A program made the position numbers and the translations under genes. From an uncultured Microcaldota archaeon (lineage in GTDB: Archaea > Micrarchaeota > Micrarchaeia > Burarchaeales > Fermentimicrarchaeaceae), in NCBI GenBank assembly GCA_903884505.1, contig CAISET010000033.1, positions 1 to 61,800 of the forward strand: a DNA stretch of 61,800 nt, written 5' to 3'. The number at the start of each line of letters is the position of its first letter. Positions within the stretch are counted from its first letter, which is position 1. The notes beneath the pieces were generated by a model. That model did not search any database. It had not been told where the DNA came from and worked only from the letters and a program-made list of their open reading frames with translations. Positions 51,368 to 59,606 of the stretch are shown here, piece by piece.

Positions 51368-51705
51368 AAAAAGGCTTCTTCGGGATGCTGGTCATAGTGA
51401 TAGTGATTGTGGGGATTATGACGTTCAACTACGCGCAGACGAAGAGTGCGGTCAACGATGCGAATGCGGATGCCGTTGCGCATGAGATCCGCGCGGACAG
51501 GATTGCCGTGCTCAGGAACGTCATCCTCCAGAGCCATAGGAACGTAACGCAGCAGAACGAGCTCGCATGGGGGATTTTCGTGCAGGGCGAGCTGGCGCCC
51601 TCCTACGGGCTCGATGCGTATATCGATTACTCGAAAGCGCCGGCGAAAGTGGTTATTTTGGATGAGCGGGAGGGGATGAGGTCGGAGTTCTACCTCGTGA
51701 ATTGA
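51364..51705 (+). CDS. Pilin-like protein 7
   Basis: About 113 residues. MKKG precedes FFGMLVIVIVIVGIMTFNY: a class III-like helix with Phe at +1 and no Glu5. The ATG at 51364 overlaps the previous stop (ATGA); ATG 51358 is an alternative. Last gene of the pilin run. Confidence 0.65.
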   Translation: MKKGFFGMLVIVIVIVGIMTFNYAQTKSAVNDANADAVAHEIRADRIAVLRNVILQSHRNVTQQNELAWGIFVQGELAPSYGLDAYIDYSKAPAKVVILDEREGMRSEFYLVN

Positions 51706-51767
51706 AACTGGAACGCAGGCTTGCCGACACTTAAATATGGGGCGAAGAAAAAGAGAGATGAGAGATC

Positions 51768-52811
51768 ATGGCAAATGAGACGGAGGTTGTACTGGCTGCG
51801 ATTGTCTTCTTGGGCATCGTTTTGGTAGCCGTCGCCGTGGTGTCCTTCTTCCTGGGAAGGAGGAGCGCTCCCTCGCTTGAAAAACAGACTGGGGAATACA
51901 AACAGAAGCTGATTAGGGAAGCCCTCAATGAAGCTGAGGACGGGATAAGGGTTGAACGGGGAAAGGTCGAAGAAGAGACGCGGAAGCGCGAGCTGGACAG
52001 GAGGGACTGGCTTCGCGTGCAGGAGCTTAGGATGAAGGCGACGGAGTCAGCGATGTCAAGGAGCAGCCCGCTCATCGCAGGAATGGACGCACTGACCATG
52101 AAGCTCGAAGAACTTAAGAACAAAGTGGTAGGCAAGGGAGAGCTGCGAACCCTGGCGGCTGACGAGCATGAGGAAGTGATGCTCAACCTCTTCGGCAAGG
52201 CGAAGGAGGAGGTCATTATCGTTTCGCCGTGGGTGAAGGCCAACAAGCTCAGCGTGCTCGACCCCTCTTTCGATGCGCTGCTCCAGAAAGGGGTGATGGT
52301 GAGGATAGGCTTTAGCATGGCACCGTGGACTGTGAAGGAGTCGGACCCGGAGGCGTTCTTCTTTCTCTTTGACAAGGCGAGCAAGTATGAGAACTTCAGG
52401 GTTTACGGGCTGGCGGACACGCACGAGAAGGTCCTCATAGTGGATGACTCGGACGCCATCATAACGTCTTACAACTGGCTGTCTAGGTATGGGTCGAAGA
52501 AAGAGAGGGGGGTGCACTTCACTAACCCGATGCTGGTGCAGAACGAGAAGGCGAGATGCATGACGGAGTTTGTTGATTCGCGGCTGATGAGGTCTTACAC
52601 TGGGATTCCGGAGAAGGTTGAGAACTACGGGAGCCACTGCGTGCTTAGGCTGAAGGGGTGCCCGCTTCCGATACTTGTGGCGGGTTTGCCCTTGGAGAGG
52701 ATGGCGTGGCTACAGCAGAGGATAGATGAGAAGGCCCAGCTCGAGGTGTTGTGCGGGAGCCCGACGAACAACAACCTGCTGTTCCTTGCGGCACGCAAGA
52801 TAGGAGGATGA
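51768..52811 (+). CDS. Membrane-anchored PLD-like (HKD) protein
   Basis: A 347-residue protein. One N-terminal helix (VLAAIVFLGIVLVAVAVV), then a coiled coil of about 60 residues, then a phospholipase-D-like domain with a single H-x-K-x4-D motif (HEKVLIVDD near residue 220) and SYNWLSRYGSKKERG after it. Single-HKD proteins normally dimerise to act as nucleases or phosphodiesterases. TATA-like CTTAAATATGG lies about 35 bp upstream. Confidence 0.75.
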   Translation: MANETEVVLAAIVFLGIVLVAVAVVSFFLGRRSAPSLEKQTGEYKQKLIREALNEAEDGIRVERGKVEEETRKRELDRRDWLRVQELRMKATESAMSRSSPLIAGMDALTMKLEELKNKVVGKGELRTLAADEHEEVMLNLFGKAKEEVIIVSPWVKANKLSVLDPSFDALLQKGVMVRIGFSMAPWTVKESDPEAFFFLFDKASKYENFRVYGLADTHEKVLIVDDSDAIITSYNWLSRYGSKKERGVHFTNPMLVQNEKARCMTEFVDSRLMRSYTGIPEKVENYGSHCVLRLKGCPLPILVAGLPLERMAWLQQRIDEKAQLEVLCGSPTNNNLLFLAARKIGG

Positions 52812-52815
52812 CAAA

Positions 52816-53526
52816 ATGAGAATAAAAAATGTTGAACGCTTACGTCGTAATTGCAATGTTGGCTTAGAACAACTCGAAAGGGAATTGGAGAATCAATCGT
52901 TTGATCAGACAACAATCGATGAAGTACAAGCTCATTTCAAATCGATACCTGAAGACCTCCGTTCAGCTTTGGATTATGTTGCACATGATATCTGCGATTA
53001 TATCGGAGTAGCGCCGAAACGCATGCTATATTTCCCTTATGTTTATCCTAAGAAGGATATTGACCAGAAGGAGGAGTTCGCTGAAAAGATGAACCGAGAT
53101 TTCGGTCTGTTAAAAATGAAAAATGGAGCACTTTATAGCATTCTTGAAGGGACGCTGGACAAGAACTGGATAAAAGAGCTTTGGGAATATATAAATCCGG
53201 TGAAGCATGAAAACTTACACCCGATTTCTAAGAGATATACTAAACTGGGCCCTAATATTACTATTGGAGGCACTTTCACACAAAATCCTGGTGGAAAAAT
53301 TATCATAAATGATGGGAAGGGGAACGAACGAGTTATTACTGAAGCTTTTAAGTTTTCACCTGATGACGCAATCCCCGAGAAAGTGAGAGACGTATTCACC
53401 CAGGAAGAGAAGTTGTCAAAATCGGATGCATCGAACCTTTGCTGTAAAATGAGAGTATGGTTACAGGAAGAAAGTGAGCTGCTTAAAATGATTTACCTCC
53501 AGATAGGTCAAACGATGGAAAGCTAA
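52816..53526 (+). CDS. Hypothetical protein, AT-rich accessory gene
   Basis: A 236-residue protein. IPEDLRSALDYVAHDICDYI near residue 45 and a C-terminal helical region are the only notable features. Base composition is more AT-rich than the preceding genes, suggesting later acquisition. No family was recognised. It follows the PLD-like gene by 4 bp, and a joint role such as defence is possible but unsupported. Confidence 0.62.
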   Translation: MRIKNVERLRRNCNVGLEQLERELENQSFDQTTIDEVQAHFKSIPEDLRSALDYVAHDICDYIGVAPKRMLYFPYVYPKKDIDQKEEFAEKMNRDFGLLKMKNGALYSILEGTLDKNWIKELWEYINPVKHENLHPISKRYTKLGPNITIGGTFTQNPGGKIIINDGKGNERVITEAFKFSPDDAIPEKVRDVFTQEEKLSKSDASNLCCKMRVWLQEESELLKMIYLQIGQTMES

Positions 53527-53909
53527 AATTCTTCCATTTTTTCTAAAAGAGTATTGGACAATCAGTTACGATGCGCAGCGCTCCGACGTAATTTTGAAGA
53601 CTTTGGCATTTCTGCGCTCAGGGGGTGGCCGGTTGCTGAGAAAAGGGGTATCTGCAGCGGGGTTTGTTCCGACCCTTCTTGGAGCTCTTCAAATTGTTGC
53701 GGCCCATGTTTTGCCGCTTTGCGGTGTTTTGCGCCCATTCCAAATTCTTGAAACGTTTTTGGAAGCTCCGTCGAAGTGGCTTTCTTTAGGGTTTTTTGCC
53801 CAAGAAAGCACGGGGCCTTAACCAGAAAGGGGGTTTTTCCAAGGGTATGGAAATTGTGTGTTTGTGGAATTTCTGGTGCATTTCATAGAAATGGAAAACG
53901 GCACATCTC
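53527..53909. other. Intergenic stretch without a convincing gene
   Basis: Open frames here are short, lack ribosome sites or promoter spacing, and have unlikely composition. A repeated flavour of GTTTTTT and GGGTTTTTTGCCC runs near 53750-53840 could be a transcription stop. It may be a decayed sequence. Confidence 0.4.
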
Positions 53910-53981
53910 AATATACTATTGTCAATATACCTTAGATAGTGACAAAGATATACATAGGTTTAAATATACTATTGTCAATAT
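53910..53981 (+). repeat. Operator-like repeats at the AbiE promoter
   Basis: The 19-mer AATATACTATTGTCAATAT occurs twice without mismatch (53910-53928 and 53963-53981), with an inverted degenerate copy between (53936-53953, GTGACAAAGATATAC side). The second copy overlaps the TATA box TTTAAATA, so a repressor bound here would block transcription. AbiEi antitoxins autoregulate through such repeats. Confidence 0.6.
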
Positions 53982-53991
53982 TTTACACTTG

Positions 53992-54810
53992 ATGACAAAG
54001 GTGTATGCGGCGAAAGGGGACTATACGACGGAACTGCTGCGATATGTGCAGACGCACCCATTATTCACCATAGAAGAAGTACGACGCGAATTTGATTACG
54101 CGCCTGCGACCGCGCGGGCCTATCTGAGCAGGCTTGCGCGGAACTACCTTATCCACAGGCTGGCTAGGGGCTATTATGCAACCGGCAAAGCGGTGGGGGG
54201 CTTGGACGCAATACCTCCCTTGGTGTGGGAGGTAAATAACGCCGTCCGGAATGAACTTCCTTTTGCTGATGTGGTGATCTGGAGCACGGAAAGCGTTACG
54301 CAATTCTCACCGGACGTTATGACAACGAAATTGATTGTTATAGAAGGTGATGAGGATGCGCTTAAAAACGCACGTTCGATTCTACTCACAAGCAAAAAAG
54401 GCGGATTTAGCTTTATTAGAGAAGAGGAGACGGCACCTCTAGGGGAAGTGATGTTTTTCAGCCAAGCCCAGCCTGTTTTGCTGGTAAGAAGGGGGGAGAG
54501 ATATGGAACGCGGACGGTCACAAAAGGTGACGTACGCTTAACAACCGCAACCATTGAGAAGATGGTGGTTGACGTTTACGTGCTCAGCCTCAAGAAAGGT
54601 TTTCCAATGTCGCTTAGATTCCCACTGCCACGCGGGCACCTAAAATATTGTGTGGAGACTAACCTGCACCAACTCAACCTCAGGCGCCTGCATCGTTATG
54701 CGGTCCGCCGCGGGCTTGGAAAGGAGATAGGGGAGTTGCTGCTCGAAGCGGCGCGTGAGCGGAACGATAAGGAAATTGAGAAATTTGCAGTGCATATCTG
54801 GAGGGATTGA
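53992..54810 (+). CDS. AbiEi-family antitoxin / transcription regulator
   Basis: A 272-residue protein. An N-terminal wHTH (FTIEEVRREFDYAPATARAY, then YLIHRLARGYYA) and a C-terminal domain of AbiEi type (ending in the FAVHIWRD region). The antitoxin represses its own operon through the repeats at 53910-53981. ATG 53992 lies 29 bp after the TATA centre (leaderless). The toxin gene follows at once. Confidence 0.75.
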   Translation: MTKVYAAKGDYTTELLRYVQTHPLFTIEEVRREFDYAPATARAYLSRLARNYLIHRLARGYYATGKAVGGLDAIPPLVWEVNNAVRNELPFADVVIWSTESVTQFSPDVMTTKLIVIEGDEDALKNARSILLTSKKGGFSFIREEETAPLGEVMFFSQAQPVLLVRRGERYGTRTVTKGDVRLTTATIEKMVVDVYVLSLKKGFPMSLRFPLPRGHLKYCVETNLHQLNLRRLHRYAVRRGLGKEIGELLLEAARERNDKEIEKFAVHIWRD

Positions 54811-54829
54811 TACGGAAGATTGGAAAAAA

Positions 54830-56020
54830 ATGCTAATCGGACGAAGCGAGATATTCGGAGGTCGGACACAGAAGAGATATCCCGACCCTGGGCTCGTCCA
54901 GAAATCTGCGTTCGTTCTCGAGTACCTCGCGCAGCTGCGGAGCGTCGGGCTTGAACCGCTGTTTAAGGGCGGTTCAGCTGTCCAGTTATTACTACGCGGG
55001 AACGTGCGGCGCCTCAGCATAGATCTTGATTTAGCGCACGCGGAACTGGATGAAATCGAAGCCGCATTGTACAAGGTTGCGGGGAAATTTGACAGCAGAT
55101 ACTTTGTCGCAAAGAACATACCAGATAGAAAACCGATGCCGGGTGGAAGAGTGGCGCGATATGAAGTCTCAATCCCTTCGCCGGTTAAGGCAGCGGTGTC
55201 TTCGATCTTGCTCGAGGTTTTCCCGATTGTGCCAAAGTACCAAATTGAAACGCGGGCGATCGCTACTTCGTATTACGACTCTGACGTGATGGTACGGATA
55301 CCAACTCACCAGTCAATGCTCGGCGATAAGCTGGGCGCGCTCGCATCCCCTAGCATAGGCGTCCCATTTCCGGACCCTGAGATGACGGCGAGCTCGGATC
55401 TGCCTGCTAGCATGCTGAGATTGTACAAACATTTCTATGACACGACACAGTTATTTGCCGCATGCGAGAACTCTTTTGGGGACGCGCTCCAGGGGTTCGA
55501 GTGTAGTATTGAGGCGCAAAACAAGTACAGGGGCAAGAGCTACAGCTTTGATGAATGCATGGACGACCTCACTGACACGTTGAAGGTATTTCTAATCGGC
55601 GGAGCACAACGCGACAATGTGCCCGACGCCGCTGTGCGAAGGAAGAGCGCAGCACTTGACGATGGCTTGAATCTTCTTAACAATTATCTACCTTCTGAAG
55701 TGAGAGGAAGATTGCGGCCGTCTTGGAGGCAGGAAAACGCGGCAGCAGCACTTTTCTGCACGAAAATTATGGTCCTGAAGCACAGCAAAGAACTGCGCTC
55801 GGCAGCGGAAAAGGCGTTGTACGGCAAGCTCGAGGCGGCAGTCGAAAAGTGGGGAAAGGACGAGACGACCCTCCGAAAGATGATTGAGGAACTCAAGGAG
55901 GAGGCGGACCCGTGGATAGCGCCGGAAGGGCTTTTTCTGACTGCACCGAAGGGTCTCGTTTACTGGTATGGGTACAAGAAGCCGTTTGAATTTATGGAGA
56001 AGCTTGAGGCGTTTGAGTGA
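54830..56020 (+). CDS. AbiEii-family nucleotidyltransferase toxin
   Basis: About 396 residues. The nucleotidyltransferase core is FKGGSAVQLLLRGNVRRLSI followed by DLDLA near residue 60: the GGS motif and the D-x-D metal pair of AbiEii (DUF1814). These toxins block growth, probably by adding nucleotides to tRNA or other targets. The C-terminal half is helical. ATG 54830 is chosen, 19 bp after the antitoxin stop; a longer frame is possible. Confidence 0.8.
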   Translation: MLIGRSEIFGGRTQKRYPDPGLVQKSAFVLEYLAQLRSVGLEPLFKGGSAVQLLLRGNVRRLSIDLDLAHAELDEIEAALYKVAGKFDSRYFVAKNIPDRKPMPGGRVARYEVSIPSPVKAAVSSILLEVFPIVPKYQIETRAIATSYYDSDVMVRIPTHQSMLGDKLGALASPSIGVPFPDPEMTASSDLPASMLRLYKHFYDTTQLFAACENSFGDALQGFECSIEAQNKYRGKSYSFDECMDDLTDTLKVFLIGGAQRDNVPDAAVRRKSAALDDGLNLLNNYLPSEVRGRLRPSWRQENAAAALFCTKIMVLKHSKELRSAAEKALYGKLEAAVEKWGKDETTLRKMIEELKEEADPWIAPEGLFLTAPKGLVYWYGYKKPFEFMEKLEAFE

Positions 56021-56033
56021 AGGTGGTTGGTTG

Positions 56034-56702
56034 GTGCATGGCACGCTTGTGTTTTCGATTTTGGCCGTCCTTTGCCTAGTCGCGCCTAACGCCTCCGCCT
56101 GGAACTGCGTGACGCATACCTACATCTGCGAGCTAGCGGGCCTGGGGAACCTAGACTGCTGCTATGCGGACGCACACCAGACTCCGAGCTTCACCAGGCA
56201 CCACTGCGCGAATGATAGCGAGAATTGCGCAGCCCGGGTGTCAGCGCGCGAGTACCTGGCCATGGGAAGGCCGGAGATAGCCGCGCACTTGTTCGCTGAT
56301 TCGATGTCATTGCCGCACTGGTACTCTTTCACTGATGCGGACTATTCCAGGTGCCATGAGTCCTTTGAGACCGCAGTGGGAAGGCAGGTGCAGTTGGGAG
56401 GCAACGGGACCTGGCCTGTGACTGCCGTAAACTGCCACACTAGGGATGGAGGCGTTGTCAACCTGAGTGTGGACGATGCGTATCTCCGGGAGATTGCGGT
56501 GTACGTGGCCAACGAGATGGGAAATGCTACGACCACGCCGACTCCTGTCAGTCAGATGACCACGCTTACCCCAACGCCCTTTCAAGGCGAAACTGCGACC
56601 CCTATCGTGACGGCTACGCCAGGACCTGCTGGACCAACAGGATGCCCTGGTGCCTTCGTTTTAAGCCTTCTGTTGGGTGCTGGCCTCCTGCTAGTTAGGT
56701 GA
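56034..56702 (+). CDS. Secreted zinc-dependent PLC / S1-P1-nuclease-like enzyme
   Basis: About 222 residues. The signal peptide ends at NASA, leaving a mature N-terminal Trp (WNCVTHTYICELAG), as in bacterial phospholipase C and S1/P1 nucleases, where Trp1 binds zinc. His/Asp residues follow (DAHQTP, HLFADSMSLPHWY). A Thr/Pro linker (TATPIVTATPGPAGP) leads to GCPGAFVLSLLLGAGLLLV, a sorting-type C-terminal helix. GTG 56034 has an AAGGTGG site. Substrate may be phospholipid or nucleic acid. Confidence 0.68.
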   Translation: MHGTLVFSILAVLCLVAPNASAWNCVTHTYICELAGLGNLDCCYADAHQTPSFTRHHCANDSENCAARVSAREYLAMGRPEIAAHLFADSMSLPHWYSFTDADYSRCHESFETAVGRQVQLGGNGTWPVTAVNCHTRDGGVVNLSVDDAYLREIAVYVANEMGNATTTPTPVSQMTTLTPTPFQGETATPIVTATPGPAGPTGCPGAFVLSLLLGAGLLLVR

Positions 56703-56737
56703 ATGAAAGAAGTGCGTTGTTTGAGGCGCTAGAGCCC

Positions 56738-57083
56738 GTAATGCGTATTACGCGAGGGGTTAGGAGGGTGGTGCGGAGGGAACCTTAGGGGTCATACATA
56801 TTACAGATTGTTGCGGAAGCGTTTACTTGGCCATGTTCTTTTTTTGAGAGTAGTAGTAGTTAGTAGTAGTATAGTTATAACGTAATGTAATATGTATTAC
56901 GTATAGTAAATAAATAATGTAATACGCGTTACAAGATGTAAACTGAGGATGCTATACGTATTACAACACGGGAAGCGCGCGGGCCAGCTACCTGGCAAAT
57001 TTTTTGATTCTACTGACTACTGTTCAAGTAAACTAAGTCCTTACAACATGTCGCATATATTACTAAATTGTAATATGTATTAC
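56738..57083. repeat. Array of 14-bp palindromes, consensus GTAATAYGTATTAC
   Basis: Copies at 56738-56751, 56791-56804 (degenerate), 56887-56900, 56919-56932, 56951-56964 and 57070-57083, plus a weak half at 57050-57063. The three central copies are exactly 32 bp apart. They lie in an AT-rich 416-bp gap between convergent genes, with a run of T/A and AGT repeats at 56841-56872. Because no promoter is needed here, a replication origin or partition centromere is more likely than an operator. Confidence 0.7.
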
Positions 57084-57119
57084 AGGAATCTCGGGACACT
57101 GCCACTTGCAAAATTAGTT

Positions 57120-57638
57120 CTACTGGGCAAACTTTTGCAGTGCCACTACTACATCAGTTATCTCCGCGTCTGCCAGGTTCCTCTTATTTGAGATGACGTC
57201 GCGCGCGTCAGTCTTCACGGCATCATCAAACCTGTTCTTTATCTCCTTGACGCGGCGTATGTACTTGATGGCCTCTCCCTTGGCCTTGAGCTTCTTAACC
57301 TCGTCATTGATTGCCCGGGCCTCGTTCCTGATTTTCTCGTACCTCCCATCCAGCACGGAGCCCATCATCTCAATAAGGTCATCCTCAGGCGACCCCTTGG
57401 TCCCGGGCACGCTGCACAGGCCTCCCCTGAGGACTATAACATCCGCCCCGGCGGACTTCAGCATCTGTGCCAGCCGCATAAGGTCTTCGACTTCGTCATC
57501 CCCTGCCTTCACCGCATAAACAGAGTTCTGCACCCTGGTTATCCCAGTCTTCGAAACACTCCTGAAGAACGCAACGCGGTCTGTGCCCTTCGACCTCTCC
57601 AGGTCGAATATTAAGAAATACCACTGTTTCTCTGCCAT
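57120..57638 (-). CDS. Cas2-fold / ChrB-N- or PaaX-like protein
   Basis: About 172 residues. YFLIFDLERSKGTDRVAFFR then TGITRVQNSVYAVKAG then GADVIVLRGG is the beta-alpha-beta pattern of ferredoxin-like ChrB-N/PaaX-C/Cas2-type domains, followed by a helical tail (IRNEARAINDEVKKLKAKG). Nuclease activity is uncertain. The ATG at 57638 overlaps the stop of the HTH gene, so it is in the replication operon, whose 3' end faces the palindrome array. Confidence 0.58.
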   Translation of the reverse strand: MAEKQWYFLIFDLERSKGTDRVAFFRSVSKTGITRVQNSVYAVKAGDDEVEDLMRLAQMLKSAGADVIVLRGGLCSVPGTKGSPEDDLIEMMGSVLDGRYEKIRNEARAINDEVKKLKAKGEAIKYIRRVKEIKNRFDDAVKTDARDVISNKRNLADAEITDVVVALQKFAQ

Positions 57639-58084
57639 CAGCGCCACCTCTTCAGCTTCTCCAGGTCTTTCATTTCATCCTTCATATCAACAGTCGCCCT
57701 GATCAGGCCAAGTACGTGGGGCGCCAGTGTATCCGGCACGCGGTAGAAAATGGGGTAGGACTTTACTTCCATCTCCCCCCTCCCTTCACAGAACACACAC
57801 TTCCCTTCTTTTCCGTCTATTCCGTGGCCGTCACCGTGGCAGAACGAACATTTCTTTATGTCGATTGTCGCCTCCACGTATCCTGCCCTGTGCATCTCCT
57901 TCAGCGCACGGCTCACCCATGCACGGCTCAGCTCCAGTTTCTTCGCAATCTGGGCAGGATAGCACGAGCCGTTCAAAAAGAGAAATTTAAGGATATGGTA
58001 GCGTACATCGCCTTCAGTAAAAACTGCTAGGGGCGCAGCTACCGGAACTTCCTTCTGGAGTTCAACAACAGCCGTCCCCTGCAT
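57638..58084 (-). CDS. HTH protein with DnaJ-type zinc-finger insert
   Basis: A 148-residue protein. Residues 25-75 form a winged-helix HTH (HILKFLFLNGSCYPAQIAKK, then ELSRAWVSRALKEMHRAG). Residues 78-105 carry CSFCHGDGHG and CVFCEGRGEM, a DnaJ-like C-x2-C-x-G-x-G zinc site. A helical tail follows. It could be the regulator or partition protein that binds the palindrome array at 56738-57083; that is inference. GGGTGTGAG precedes the ATG. Confidence 0.72.
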   Translation of the reverse strand: MQGTAVVELQKEVPVAAPLAVFTEGDVRYHILKFLFLNGSCYPAQIAKKLELSRAWVSRALKEMHRAGYVEATIDIKKCSFCHGDGHGIDGKEGKCVFCEGRGEMEVKSYPIFYRVPDTLAPHVLGLIRATVDMKDEMKDLEKLKRWR

Positions 58085-58087
58085 TTC

Positions 58088-58270
58088 TCACACCCATTCT
58101 ATCTTGCCAATCACTGTCTTCGGCACTGGCTCCTTCGGCTTTTCCGGAGAAGCGCACTCTATGTGCGTTATCACCTTTCCGTCAACGCACGCGAATGAAA
58201 CGTCGAGGTCGAGCGCGCTGCCAGATACCGCATCGCTTACTTCCTCATATGTGAATTCTCCATTTTCCAT
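58088..58270 (-). CDS. Small acidic hypothetical protein
   Basis: About 60 residues (MENGEFTYEEVSDAVSG start; KTVIGKIEWV end). The ATG at 58270 has GGAGATGAGAAAG upstream, the same leader type seen before the genes at 25987 and 59575; longer starts up to 58324 are possible. It lies 3 bp before the HTH gene in the replication operon. Unrecognised. Confidence 0.58.
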   Translation of the reverse strand: MENGEFTYEEVSDAVSGSALDLDVSFACVDGKVITHIECASPEKPKEPVPKTVIGKIEWV

Positions 58271-58369
58271 CTTTCTCATCTCCGCCCATAAGGGCATGGC
58301 GCGGAACCCTTCATCGGCGATCAACTTCAGGCCCCGCGCCGTTTCCCTTCAGCTTAATCTTAACAAACA

Positions 58370-59575
58370 TTACGTCCTCCCCAACAATTTGTTGAGCGAA
58401 ATCGCCAGCCTGTACCTGTTCGTCCTCCCTTCCTTCGAGCCTGTGAGCACCGGGTAGTCTATCCCGGGCTTCTTCCTCGCCTCGTCCTGCCCGAGCAGCC
58501 CGCCGATGCGCACCCTCACAATCTTGACGTTCTGGTGCAGGCCCCTTGCGACGCCCTCGGCCGTGCATGCCGGGTTCTCGGCGATGAACTGGATTATCTC
58601 CTTCTCAAGGTCCGTGAGCACTTCGTAGGGCGTGCCCTTCAGGGCAGGAATCACCTGCCTTGGCGCTCCGCCGGCAACTTCTACTGCTTTGCCTGGGAGC
58701 TCTGCCTCTTTGGGCGCGGGCTCAGCCGGCGCCCCCTCCGCAAACGCGCTTATTTGTATCGTGCCGATGTCGCTGGCGTCCACGGTGAGCTTGCCAACCT
58801 CCATGCTCTTGAGAAGCGCCTGCCTGCAGATCTCGTTCACCTGCCTCGCGATCCCGCTGCTCTTCGCGTGTACCGTAAGCACTGCATCCTTGCTGAACGG
58901 GTTGGTCCGCCCCTTTGCGATGACGCGGATGCGGGTGTCAACGAGCGCATGAGTTTCGTCCAGCGTGAGCGGCCTCAGGTTTATCGTCGTCATGCTCCTG
59001 TCTATTATGGACTCGGGGATGTTCTTCTGCGCCCTCTCGGGCAGTCCCGCCATCACGAGCGCGCCGCCGGTCTCGTCCGTTATCCTCTTCAGCTCGTTCA
59101 GGCCCTCCCGCGTCATCTGTCCCGAGGCCGTCTCGACCTCGTCGACGAGGAAAAGCTTCCTCTTTCCCTTCTCCACGGCGTTCAGGAACTCCGGCACGTC
59201 GTGGATGGTGAGCGGGAGGCCGGGCCCGGGGCTGAGAAATGTGAAGAGCTTGTGCAGCGGCGACTCGCGCCACTCGTACATGAAGCGCACCCTGTTGACT
59301 ATCTCCTCCCTTGTCGGAGGCCCCCTGAACCTGACAACGAGCGCGCCCCCCTGCCTGATCATCTCCTGCTCAAGCCAGTTCAGAAGCGTGCTCTTCCCAT
59401 ATCCATACCTGCCGGAAATGAAGGTGTAGGCATTGTGCTCCTGGCCGAGCGAGGTGAGAAGGCGGTCCTTTATTTCGCCGAAGCCCACGATGCACTCCTC
59501 GGGCAGCTGCGTTCCTGCTGGGTAAAACGGTATGTCGCGCCAGCCCATTTGCTTCAGCCAATCTTCCCTTTTCAT
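58370..59575 (-). CDS. Orc1/Cdc6-like AAA+ ATPase (replication initiator candidate)
   Basis: About 401 residues. Walker A SGRYGYGKSTLL near residue 55, Walker B KRKLFLVDEVET near 142, and sensor and lid motifs follow (VNEICRQALLKSMEVGKLT). A Pro/Ala/Glu linker precedes a C-terminal wHTH (DLEKEIIQFIAENPACTAEG, then TNRYRLAISL). This is the Orc1/Cdc6 plan, although ExeA-like AAA_16 proteins are similar. It heads a minus-strand operon, and the upstream region contains iterons. Confidence 0.8.
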   Translation of the reverse strand: MKREDWLKQMGWRDIPFYPAGTQLPEECIVGFGEIKDRLLTSLGQEHNAYTFISGRYGYGKSTLLNWLEQEMIRQGGALVVRFRGPPTREEIVNRVRFMYEWRESPLHKLFTFLSPGPGLPLTIHDVPEFLNAVEKGKRKLFLVDEVETASGQMTREGLNELKRITDETGGALVMAGLPERAQKNIPESIIDRSMTTINLRPLTLDETHALVDTRIRVIAKGRTNPFSKDAVLTVHAKSSGIARQVNEICRQALLKSMEVGKLTVDASDIGTIQISAFAEGAPAEPAPKEAELPGKAVEVAGGAPRQVIPALKGTPYEVLTDLEKEIIQFIAENPACTAEGVARGLHQNVKIVRVRIGGLLGQDEARKKPGIDYPVLTGSKEGRTNRYRLAISLNKLLGRT

Positions 59576-59606
59576 CTTCCTCATCTCCGACGTTGCTCAT
59601 GGTTCG

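Noticed and set aside
53554-53821. Two short open frames before the AbiE operon
   Set aside because: No ribosome site, no promoter spacing and no recognisable domain.
56738-57083. CRISPR-like array
   Set aside because: Repeats are 14-bp palindromes with uneven spacing (32 to over 90 bp) and no spacer-size regularity, and no cas gene is nearby.
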